From NCBI GenBank assembly GCA_003567055.1, contig PXAW01000634.1, positions 1 to 6,006 on the forward strand: a stretch of 6,006 nucleotides of DNA, written 5' to 3'. Every line of letters begins with the position of its first letter. The stretch's first letter is position 1. The DNA is from Hyphomicrobiales bacterium. GTDB lineage: Bacteria > Pseudomonadota > Alphaproteobacteria > Rhizobiales > Beijerinckiaceae. The notes below the pieces were generated by a model. It was not told the origin of the DNA and searched no databases. It saw nothing but the letters and a program-made list of their open reading frames with translations. Positions 1-4,594 of the stretch are shown here, in pieces. The position numbers and the translations under genes are program-made.

Positions 1-64
1 CCTCCGACATCTGATCAAGATCGGGCGGTCCCCACCGGGATTCGATCCCGATCGCCTCAACTGA
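1..64 (+). pseudogene. C-terminal end of an IS91-family transposase (cut by window edge)
   Basis: Reading from base 2, the frame gives 20 residues beginning LRHLIKIGRSPPG and ending DPDRLN, followed by TGA at 62-64. The ending is nearly the same as that of the transposase relic at 2811-2921 (HLVKNGRSPPGF...ERLS). The two DNA segments, 2-64 and 2859-2921, match at about 48 of 63 positions without gaps. This tail follows the zinc-binding CPxCG...MKVIAVIEDP block in one branch of IS91-type (HUH, rolling-circle) transposases, as I recall the family. Only the last codons are visible, so whether the rest of the gene to the left is intact cannot be judged. Confidence 0.75.
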
Positions 65-285
65 CAAGTTCCTCCGTTACGCCCTTCGGGAAACGTGTGT
101 CCGTTTCTCGGCACAAACACTTCCGCAACAGCCCTGATTTGCTCTATCGGTGCGTCTGTCCGCTCAAATAGCGGCCGTCGGCGCCGTCAGCACCCCGTGA
201 ACCCCGATTCCCGCTATACGTTCGTCGAAACTTGCGCTGCCCAGCCGTTTTGCAGTCGCGCCGCGAGATAGGTTTTCCTATAATT
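65..285 (+). mobile_element. 3' non-coding end of an IS91-like element, copy 1
   Basis: This non-coding stretch follows the transposase stop. Two blocks recur behind the other transposase relic at similar distances. The first is GGGAAACGTGTGTCC at 88-102, matching GGGAAACGTTTGTCC at 2945-2959; both begin 24 bases after the stop. The second is GAGATAGGTTTTCCTATAATT at 265-285, matching 3113-3133 at 19 of 21 positions. The middle is diverged. Similarity ends just where a truncated gene begins on the opposite strand, which places the element terminus at about 285. IS91-type elements leave no target duplication, and none is seen. The TTCCTATA core recalls the oriIS end of ISCR elements, but that is from memory only. 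Confidence 0.65.
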
Positions 286-439
286 CGCCGAGGCCCGCAG
301 TGTGGAGGTTATCGTAGATAAGACTCAGGGATTCCGCCGACGGAAGAAACCAGTCGTCGTAGGTCTCGCCGTCATAGATATGCTCGAGCTCGGCGGTACG
401 CTTCGCAGCCAAAGCGTCGCGATCGTCCGACGGTTCCAT
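278..439 (-). pseudogene. Truncated DUF1566-type protein, probable former DGR target gene without its variable repeat
   Basis: The minus frame from ATG 439 gives 53 residues. The C-terminal part holds TYDDWFLPS and LIYDNLHTAGLG, which match the hallmark stretch YDDWFLPSKDELNLMYxNLHxxGLGGF of DUF1566/Lcl-type proteins. In many DGRs such proteins carry the variable repeat 20-40 residues further on, after a YWSS motif. Here the frame ends with GEL and a TAG that lies inside the insertion-sequence end, so the YWSS motif and the diversified C-terminus are gone. The frame is open upstream to 490 (…GVSPGIVDQYGAMEPS), where a TAA stops it. A second minus frame is open at 325-564, so the 5' part may be frameshifted or foreign. 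No signal peptide is seen. The link to the DGR on the right of the window is inferred from the shared family; the deleted variable repeat cannot be shown. Confidence 0.6.
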
Positions 440-576
440 AGCGCCATACTGGTCAACGATCCCGGGCGAAACGCCTCTCCGATTATATCGTTATGCTGGA
501 AGACGGACAGCTTGTCGATCTGGTGACGTTGTTCGAAGGAAAACGGCATTCGTTCACCGAGCACCCGGCCCTGGGT

Positions 577-972
577 CTACGACATACGCTTGAGAAATGA
601 TAGCGCGTCGAATCCGGTATCGAAGCTGAACAGAGTGCCCACCTCGTGCGATATCATGATTGCAGCGTGAACCGCATCACGGGCGGAGAGTCCTTTCGTG
701 CTCAAAAAGAGGGATTTTGCCCGAATAAGATCATCGGCGGAGACCGGAAAAACCTCATCGACAATACCGAGGATCGCGTCGAAGGCGGGCTGTACCGCAT
801 CCATCCTGTCAATGGCTGCATAACGGTGAAGAATCTCCTGCAGGACCTCCGCGTCGGTGACCAGTGTTGTTTCATCGCGTGCGAGTCGCTCGAGAATCGA
901 TACCGTTCGCTCCTTGTTCGGGTGAGCGGCCCCCACGAGATACATTGGAATATTGGAGTCGATGAAGATCAA
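577..972 (-). CDS. vapC: VapC-type PIN-domain ribonuclease toxin
   Basis: The product is a 131-residue PIN-domain protein, a normal length for a VapC toxin. Such toxins are Mg2+-dependent endoribonucleases that cut tRNA or rRNA when the antitoxin is lost. The N-terminal strand MIFIDSN carries the first acidic residue (D5). Further candidates for the acidic cluster are E42 or E46 in the DAEVLQEI helix, D99 in SARDAVHAA, and D118/D122 in SFDTGFD. These match the conserved D-E-D-D layout of the family. The start is a TTG that overlaps the stop of the upstream antitoxin gene by four bases (TTGA), so translation is very likely coupled; no strong ribosome-binding site stands alone. The gene appears intact. 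The RNA target cannot be read from sequence. Confidence 0.88.
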   Translation of the reverse strand: MIFIDSNIPMYLVGAAHPNKERTVSILERLARDETTLVTDAEVLQEILHRYAAIDRMDAVQPAFDAILGIVDEVFPVSADDLIRAKSLFLSTKGLSARDAVHAAIMISHEVGTLFSFDTGFDALSFLKRMS

Positions 973-1226
973 TGCGAGACCCCGGCGTGATATCCGGACT
1001 CGACCTCGGCGGCCATTTCTTCGTAATCGCCGGTAGGAAACTCGTACGATGCGGACGATCGAATTATGTCAAGCTTTTCACTCGCTCGTTTGCCCGGTCG
1101 CTCGCGCATTTCGTGCTTAATGGCACGACGGACCCACGCCGATACGGTAACCTGATCCTGCTCGGCGCGACCCTTCAACTCCTGCATTTCTTCATCATCG
1201 AGGATGACCTGCAATCGAATACTCAT
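969..1226 (-). CDS. vapB: Ribbon-helix-helix antitoxin of the VapB type
   Basis: The product is an 85-residue antitoxin and autorepressor, encoded directly upstream of the PIN toxin. Residues 2-9 (SIRLQVIL) form the DNA-contacting beta strand. Two helices follow, at about 10-24 and 27-41 (TVSAWVRRAIKHEM), as in RHH proteins. The C-terminal part, with YEFPTGDYEEM and AEVESGYHAG, resembles the toxin-wrapping tail seen in antitoxins paired with PIN toxins. The ATG at 1226 is chosen because it begins right at the beta strand and sits inside the operator palindrome. No ribosome-binding site fits between the -10 box and the ATG, which suggests a leaderless message. The RHH could also be classed with the CopG or MetJ/Arc groups; the VapB name rests on the partner. 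Confidence 0.85.
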   Translation of the reverse strand: MSIRLQVILDDEEMQELKGRAEQDQVTVSAWVRRAIKHEMRERPGKRASEKLDIIRSSASYEFPTGDYEEMAAEVESGYHAGVSH

Positions 1227-1238
1227 AGTTATGAGTAT
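1219..1238. promoter_or_regulatory. Operator palindrome of the vapBC operon
   Basis: The two 9-base arms ATACTCATA and TATGAGTAT are perfect reverse complements separated by GT. The palindrome covers most of the -10 box (1234-1239 on the minus strand) and the vapB start codon (1224-1226). A dimer of RHH antitoxins binding here would block RNA polymerase, the usual autoregulation of TA operons. Binding by VapB is inferred from position, not shown. Confidence 0.75.
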
Positions 1239-1262
1239 AAATTACTTTTCATAATGAAGCAA
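1234..1262 (-). promoter_or_regulatory. Sigma70-type promoter of vapBC
   Basis: On the minus strand TTGCTT (1262-1257) and TATACT (1239-1234) are separated by exactly 17 bases, close to the TTGACA/TATAAT consensus. Seven bases separate the -10 box from the A of the vapB ATG, so the expected transcription start falls at or next to the start codon. That implies a leaderless transcript. The region is AT-rich compared with its surroundings. Confidence 0.7.
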
Positions 1263-1597
1263 TATTTTCACTCGCGGTGTTTTCAAGGGTTCGGGTGGCA
1301 CTGATCGAGCTCGCGGTTATGGTTCCGTGCTACGCGGTAAGTCCTTCTGGCGAACGGCGAGCGGCGCCCATCGATGAGGAATCCTTGCGGCAGCATGCTG
1401 TCTGCCTGTCCTGGAACTGGGAATTAAGTGGTATAGCAGTTGGTCGACTATCGTGCTGTTTCCCGACGTGTACCGACGCACATGGAGCTAAGAGGACGAG
1501 GTCGGAGTTGTTTCGGAATACGAGGAAGAGGTGGAGGGAGAAGTCCTCGAATACGGTTCGGTCATACTCTCGCGGCGCAACGTCACCGAAAATGCGA
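1263..1597. other. Region without a recognisable gene
   Basis: These 335 bases lie between the vapBC promoter and the phosphatase fragment. Several frames stay open on both strands by base composition. Two short plus-strand stretches read somewhat protein-like: one ending in KWYSSWSTIVLFPDVYRR before TAA at about 1489, and an acidic one from about 1490 (VVSEYEEEVEGEVLEYGS). I recognise neither. Neither has a convincing start with a ribosome-binding site, and they may be remnants of older genes. No repeat, RNA gene or terminator stands out. Confidence 0.4.
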
Positions 1598-1942
1598 CTA
1601 CATCGAGCGATTCGAAAGTTTCGCGAGTGCGCGCTGTTGTTCGGTTACCGGGAATGTAGCCGCCGCGCGAATCTCGGCGCACGTGTTCTCGGGCGCGTAG
1701 CCGATCCGACACAGCACGGCGCCGGCGAATGTGCCGGTACGCCCGATACCGGCGCCGCAGTGGATGTAGGTTCGCGGACCATCGGGCAGCTCCCGGGCGC
1801 GGTCTTTCAACGCGTACTGCAGTCGTCGGCTCTCGCCGTTGTGTCGCAGCTGCTTCTCGGTGGACTGCCGCAGATACACCACCGCGGCGCGCTCAAGGTG
1901 CATCTCCGTGAGCTTATGTCCTGCCTTTGTCTGAAGCATCAT
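1598..1942 (-). pseudogene. In-frame chimera: N-terminus of a large serine recombinase fused to the catalytic C-terminal half of a tyrosine phosphatase
   Basis: The frame has 114 codons. Residues 14-51 (MHLERAAVVYLRQST, then ESRRLQYALKDRARE) are the start of a large serine recombinase; S27 in YLRQS is the catalytic serine position. The intact family is typically several hundred residues. From about residue 52 the sequence changes to LPDGPRTYIHCGAGIGRTG. This holds the HCxxGxxR(T/S)G signature of cysteine-dependent tyrosine or dual-specificity phosphatases (C62, R68), followed by a plausible helical C-terminus to the stop. The junction lies near 1781-1795. The phosphatase half lacks its N-terminal part, including the general-acid aspartate loop, and the recombinase lacks nearly everything, so neither activity is expected. 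The start ATG 1942 has AGGAGG about ten bases upstream and sits four bases from the DUF5372 stop, as in the intact cassette. Confidence 0.7.
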
Positions 1943-2084
1943 CCTCAGCCCTCCTGTTTGCTCGCGCCACCGCCGCGATCATCGCCGCCATCGCCCGAAC
2001 CAACTTCTCCCGCGTCCCCGGGTCCATCGGTATCTCTTTCACTCGCGAGCTCTTTGCCGACAGCGCAAGCTCCAACTGTTTCAT
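1914..2084 (-). CDS. Small conserved ORF of the serine-recombinase cassette
   Basis: The product is about 56 residues, MKQLELALSAKSSRVKEIPM and so on, with a helical alanine/arginine-rich C-terminus (REKLVRAMAAMIAAVARANR). Small proteins of this kind, with MDPGTREKLV-like text, sit just ahead of large serine recombinases that follow DUF5372 genes, as I recall. The ATG at 2084 is preferred over the longer in-frame start at 2132 because GGCGAGG precedes it closely. It overlaps the DUF5372 frame on one side and the recombinase start (1942) on the other, so the three frames are translationally nested. The function is unknown, and with the recombinase broken it is probably a relic. Confidence 0.5.
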   Translation of the reverse strand: MKQLELALSAKSSRVKEIPMDPGTREKLVRAMAAMIAAVARANRRAEDDASDKGRT

Positions 2085-2373
2085 CCTCGCCTCCCGCCGC
2101 CGGAGTGGTCTCCGGTTCAGAAAGCGTAGCATGAGGCACCGGCTTCCCGGGGTGCAGGAGCCCCGACAACGACAGCAGCGCGCGGAGGTCTATCGTCGGT
2201 TTGTCGCTGATCACGTAGCCGCCGGCGTCCGGGCGGGTCATCCAGATCGGGATCTTCAGGCGTCGTTCATCAGCTGTAACGACAGTCACCGTCTCCTTGC
2301 CGCCGCACACCGCCGGAAGCGTACGCCCGCGCAACGGGTGGAACGGGTAGAACGCCCTGACTTCCAAACCCAT
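1945..2373 (-). CDS. DUF5372-like protein of the serine-recombinase cassette
   Basis: From ATG 2373 (MGLEVRAFYPFHPLRGR) the frame gives 142 residues. FYPFHPLRG is the signature I associate with DUF5372, followed by short beta strands (ETVTVVTADERRLKIPIWMT) and a leucine-rich helix (DLRALLSLSGLL). The frame is open further upstream to 2526, but that part overlaps the oppositely oriented transposase relic and is not expected in the family, so the later start is chosen. No strong ribosome-binding site is seen. The last 60 or so residues are low-complexity (Gly/Asp/Glu-rich) and overlap the small ORF in another frame, so the true family domain likely ends near residue 80. These proteins accompany large serine recombinases; their role is not known to me. 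Confidence 0.55.
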   Translation of the reverse strand: MGLEVRAFYPFHPLRGRTLPAVCGGKETVTVVTADERRLKIPIWMTRPDAGGYVISDKPTIDLRALLSLSGLLHPGKPVPHATLSEPETTPAAGGEDETVGACAVGKELASERDTDGPGDAGEVGSGDGGDDRGGGASKQEG

Positions 2374-2432
2374 GGTATTTCGGTTGTCTCTGTTGGAACC
2401 CGCATTTCCATGCCGGATGCTCAGGCCGAGCA

Positions 2433-2450
2433 GCAATCCGTCAGGATTGC
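2433..2450. repeat. Perfect short hairpin upstream of the DUF5372 gene
   Basis: The arms GCAATCC and GGATTGC form a seven-base stem with loop GTCA on the plus strand. It lies 60 bases upstream of the DUF5372 start and 11 bases before the transposase relic begins, so it sits at the seam between two mobile elements. It could be a recombinase operator, an element end or chance; no T-run follows it. Confidence 0.4.
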
Positions 2451-2636
2451 GACCAGGCCGATCGTCTTGGAGGGGGGCTTTGACGGTGAGGGCACCTTCG
2501 TCTATATCCCCTTCTCCGGGCTGCAATCTATGGTGGAGGTTTTGCGCCGGCGGGTGATCAAGCTATTGGTAGAGCGAGGGATGCTGAACGAACAGTTTAC
2601 ACGAAACCTCCTGTCCTGGAGGCATTCCGGCTTCAG

Positions 2637-2680
2637 CCCGGATGCATGGGCGAGCAACGGGCGAAAGCGAGTGACCAGCC
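2637..2680 (+). repeat. Short interspersed repeat, copy A, inserted in the transposase relic
   Basis: This stretch starts CCCGGATGCATGGGCGAGCA and ends GACCAGCC. It aligns without gaps to 2751-2793 at 34 of 43 positions (offset 114). It interrupts the transposase exactly between the codons for GFS and IDNSV; taking it out restores the frame. The flanking AGC (2634-2636) and the internal AGC (2677-2679) could be a short target duplication. No match to a named repeat family is known to me. Confidence 0.6.
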
Positions 2681-2750
2681 ATCGACAATAGCGTTCGCAT
2701 TCTCGACGAGTCCGCGCGGGGAAGCCTGGCAGAGTACATCGCACGGCCGC

Positions 2751-2793
2751 CCCGGACGCATGCGCGAGCAGTGAGCGTCAGCGAACGACCAGC
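2751..2793 (+). repeat. Short interspersed repeat, copy B, at the deletion joint of the transposase relic
   Basis: This is the second copy of the repeat at 2637-2679, with 34 of 43 matches, starting CCCGGACGCATGCGCGAGCA. It stands between the ARPP end of the middle transposase piece and the KCGAEM start of the last piece, where the family normally has about 130 residues. A deletion therefore either accompanied its insertion or was formed by recombination using it. Confidence 0.55.
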
Positions 2794-2921
2794 GAAAGTG
2801 CGGTGCCGAGATGAAAGTCATCGCTGTTATAGAGGATCCCGACGAGACGACGCGTATTCTTCGACATCTGGTCAAAAACGGGAGATCGCCGCCCGGTTTT
2901 GACCCTGAACGCCTCAGCTGA

Positions 2922-3133
2922 GCGTCTCCGCTATCTAGCTCCCAGGGAAACGTTTGTCCAAAAACTAACGCGACACCACCCAATTGCTGCGCGATTGGCC
3001 GGCATGAACCTACGACAGGATGCCGAGGGCCCCAATGACTGCCTGCGGACCGCTGTTCTCGGCGCGTTTTCACGCAATCGCGCCCTTGACAGCCGCTGTC
3101 CGCTTGCGCTCGGAGATAGCTTTTCCGATAATT
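2922..3133 (+). mobile_element. 3' non-coding end of the IS91-like element, copy 2
   Basis: This stretch follows the transposase stop and ends in GAGATAGCTTTTCCGATAATT (3113-3133), the counterpart of 265-285 in copy 1. GGGAAACGTTTGTCC at 2945-2959 is the counterpart of 88-102. Stop-to-terminus length is 212 bases here and 221 in copy 1. The HD-GYP regulator on the other strand loses its family sequence within a few bases of 3133, which independently marks the element boundary. Confidence 0.7.
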
Positions 3134-4049
3134 TATCGCGGTCTCGCAGATCCAGGGCAGTGACCCAGCCCTCGAGCGTCTCGTCATAGGCTGTCACGAG
3201 ATCCTGCTGCGCCCACTCGAGCCGTTCGAACAGTCGCAGATAGTCTATTGCGATAGCGGTCTGCCCGGCTAAGACCTGCAGGACCCCGTGCTGTTCCTTG
3301 GAAAACGCTCTTCGGGTCCGCCTGAACACTTCAAGCACGCCGATTAGTTCGCCTTTAGCAACAAGCAACTCAGCATGATAGTCGATGAAACGCTCCTGTG
3401 TTACGAGTTGCGGCCGGTCGAGTATAGCCTGCAGGTCCGCAAGGTCGGCAACATGCAGATTCCCTCCTGCTTTGATCAGTCGCTCGAACAAGCCTTTGCG
3501 CCTTGTCATCGGCTGCTGAGGTTCGAACTCCTGAAAGCCTCGGTGAAAAACCGGCTCCACGCTTTGCCCGTCATCGCTCATAAGGTATATGGCCGCCGCG
3601 TCTGCATCCAACTCGGCAGTTACCTGCAGCAGAATCGTGTCAAGAACTACTCGAAGATCAACGGTCGATATAATGGCGAGGTCTATCTTTCGAAGAGCCC
3701 GAACGTTCTTCACCTGCCGCTGGAGTGATTGCTCGAGGAGATCCCGCTCCGTTACTTCCCAGGCGCTAAGAATGACCCCTTGAACCGCCGGGTCAGCCAG
3801 CACGTTCGTTAGCACCCCCTCGAAGCTCCGCCGACCACCCTTGTCATCTTGCAGATGGAATACGAGGCTTGCCGGCTCTTTTGACTCCTTGAGCACCGCT
3901 TCGAATAGCTTTTCGAACTCATCGCGGTCTCCATTATAAATGGCCTCAGAAAAGGGCCTCCTCACGAGCGACGGCGACGACCAACTGAGCCCGTCGTGCA
4001 GATTGCCGGCGGCGTCGGTAGCAAAGACGACCGCTCCAGGCGCAAGCAT
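2931..4049 (-). pseudogene. PAS-GAF-HD-GYP signalling protein truncated by an IS91-like element end
   Basis: The open frame has 372 codons, of which about 305 (4049 down to 3135) are authentic. Residues 1-104 look like a PAS sensor domain ending VILSAWEVTERDLLEQSLQ, the typical PAS-PAC exit. Residues 118-275 form a GAF domain (ALRKIDLAIISTVDLRVVLD to LAGQTAIAIDYLRLFERL). Then AYDETLEGWVTALDLRDRD is the linker that in relatives leads directly into an HD-GYP cyclic-di-GMP phosphodiesterase (LRDRETEGHS...). Instead, the frame runs into the insertion-sequence end and reads about 67 foreign residues to a stop at 2931. The HD and GYP metal-binding motifs are absent, so no phosphodiesterase activity is expected. 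The frame is open above ATG 4049 to a TAG at 4110-4112 without another usual start. The PAS domain also seems short, so the N-terminus may be damaged too. Confidence 0.8.
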
Positions 4050-4319
4050 CGGCTCGTCGGCAAAGACCGAACCATCATCGCTGTCCGGGGTACGGTCAAC
4101 GACGCGAGCCTACCAAGGTTCGATGGAACGCAGCCGTAATCCCTGGCGACCACGAGGCGCTGCCGCGAGCGCAGCGGCGCTCGTGTCGATCGATGTCGCA
4201 GCGGAGAATCACATTGATCTTCAGATGGTCACCGACTCGAAACCGACCCTGTACTTCTGGACGAGAGCGAACATCAACCTAAGAGGATACCCGGGGGCCA
4301 TTCCGCCGCTTCTCCGGCG

Positions 4320-4341
4320 TTTCGAGCATCCATGCTCGAAA
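4320..4341. repeat. Perfect inverted repeat, 10-base arms
   Basis: TTTCGAGCAT and ATGCTCGAAA are exact reverse complements with only CC between them, so the element can be a cruciform or an operator. It is not followed by a T-run on either strand, so an intrinsic terminator is unlikely. It lies about 250 bases beyond the reverse transcriptase stop. DGRs can carry hairpins next to variable repeats, but no variable repeat is seen beside this one. Confidence 0.55.
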
Positions 4342-4569
4342 GACTTCAGCCGCGGAGGCAGGACGCCGAGGTGGCTGCGCGATGAACCAGTGCGTCTGCA
4401 CGAAGGCAGGCCAGGGTGCTGGTCCTGAAGCGGACTTCCAGCCCGGTGGCCGCTGCCTTCGGACTTGACGAGCATGTCCTCATCAGTGGTTCGGCGAAGT
4501 TCGGCCTGCCGGCGCACGAGGGCGCAACCGGCTGCATTCCCACCAGGATGGCTCGTCGCATCGCTATTC

Positions 4570-4589
4570 GACTCATACGCGTATGAGTC
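4570..4589. promoter_or_regulatory. Perfect 20-bp palindrome immediately behind the reverse transcriptase gene
   Basis: GACTCATACGCGTATGAGTC is fully self-complementary and begins five bases after the reverse transcriptase stop. Its half-sites ACTCATA and TATGAGT are the same as those in the vapB operator at 1221-1236, with a 4-base instead of a 2-base centre. In both places an ATGAGT on the minus strand lies in the downstream half-site. It could be an operator for a VapB-like RHH protein or the leftover operator of a lost toxin-antitoxin operon. No T-run supports a terminator. Confidence 0.5.
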
Positions 4590-4594
4590 ACTCC

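Larger units (their letters stand above)
2461..2921 (+). pseudogene. IS91-family transposase relic, broken by a 44-bp insertion and an internal deletion
   Basis: Three pieces of one transposase are recognisable. The first, 2461-2636, reads IVLEGGFDGEG, FVYIPFSGLQSMVEV, RRRVIKLLVERGMLN and NLLSWRHSGFS. The second, 2681-2750, is in another frame and reads IDNSVRILDESARGSLAEYI then ARPP. The third, 2796-2921, is in a third frame and reads KCGAEMKVIAVIEDPDETTR and so on to ERLS and TGA. In intact relatives the first two are contiguous (HSGFS-DNSVRIL), and about 130 residues separate the second from the CxxCG-MKVIAVIEDP block. Removing 2637-2680 would rejoin the first two in frame, while the stretch between the second and third is deleted and replaced by a repeat copy. 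The N-terminal HUH/Y2 part is absent: upstream is the opposed recombinase cassette. The protein cannot be functional. Confidence 0.85.
4113..4594. other. Gene-poor region behind the DGR reverse transcriptase
   Basis: About 480 bases have no gene I recognise. A minus frame from ATG 4576 to a stop at 4346 (76 codons, starting MSRIAMRRAILVGMQPV) overlaps the palindrome at 4570-4589 and is the best coding candidate. However, the opposite strand is open across the same stretch with similar codon bias (ending KFGLPAHEGATGCIPTRMAR), so neither is convincing. A GC-rich hairpin (CGCTGC and GCAGCG arms) lies near 4150-4170. Two longer palindromes are listed separately. No copy of the DGR template repeat is present here. 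Confidence 0.4.

Noticed and set aside
1074..1123. Resemblance of the vapB coding stretch around MRERPGKRASEK to the 43-bp repeat (ATG-GCGAGC...GAGTGA)
   Set aside because: The match needs several gaps and lies inside a normal antitoxin linker, so it is probably chance from Arg/Glu/Ala codons.
1277..2134. A 285-codon plus-strand open frame across the recombinase cassette
   Set aside because: It is antisense to the DUF5372, small-ORF and recombinase frames, has no ribosome-binding site, and its sequence is Ser/Pro/Arg-rich in the manner of a GC-driven shadow.
2633..3187. A 184-codon minus frame across the transposase relic
   Set aside because: It is antisense to recognisable transposase pieces and to the element end, and has no domain of its own.
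3940..4428. A 162-codon plus-strand frame with HIDLQMVTDSKPTLYFW
   Set aside because: Its first part is antisense to the PAS domain, and the rest has no recognisable family or start signal.
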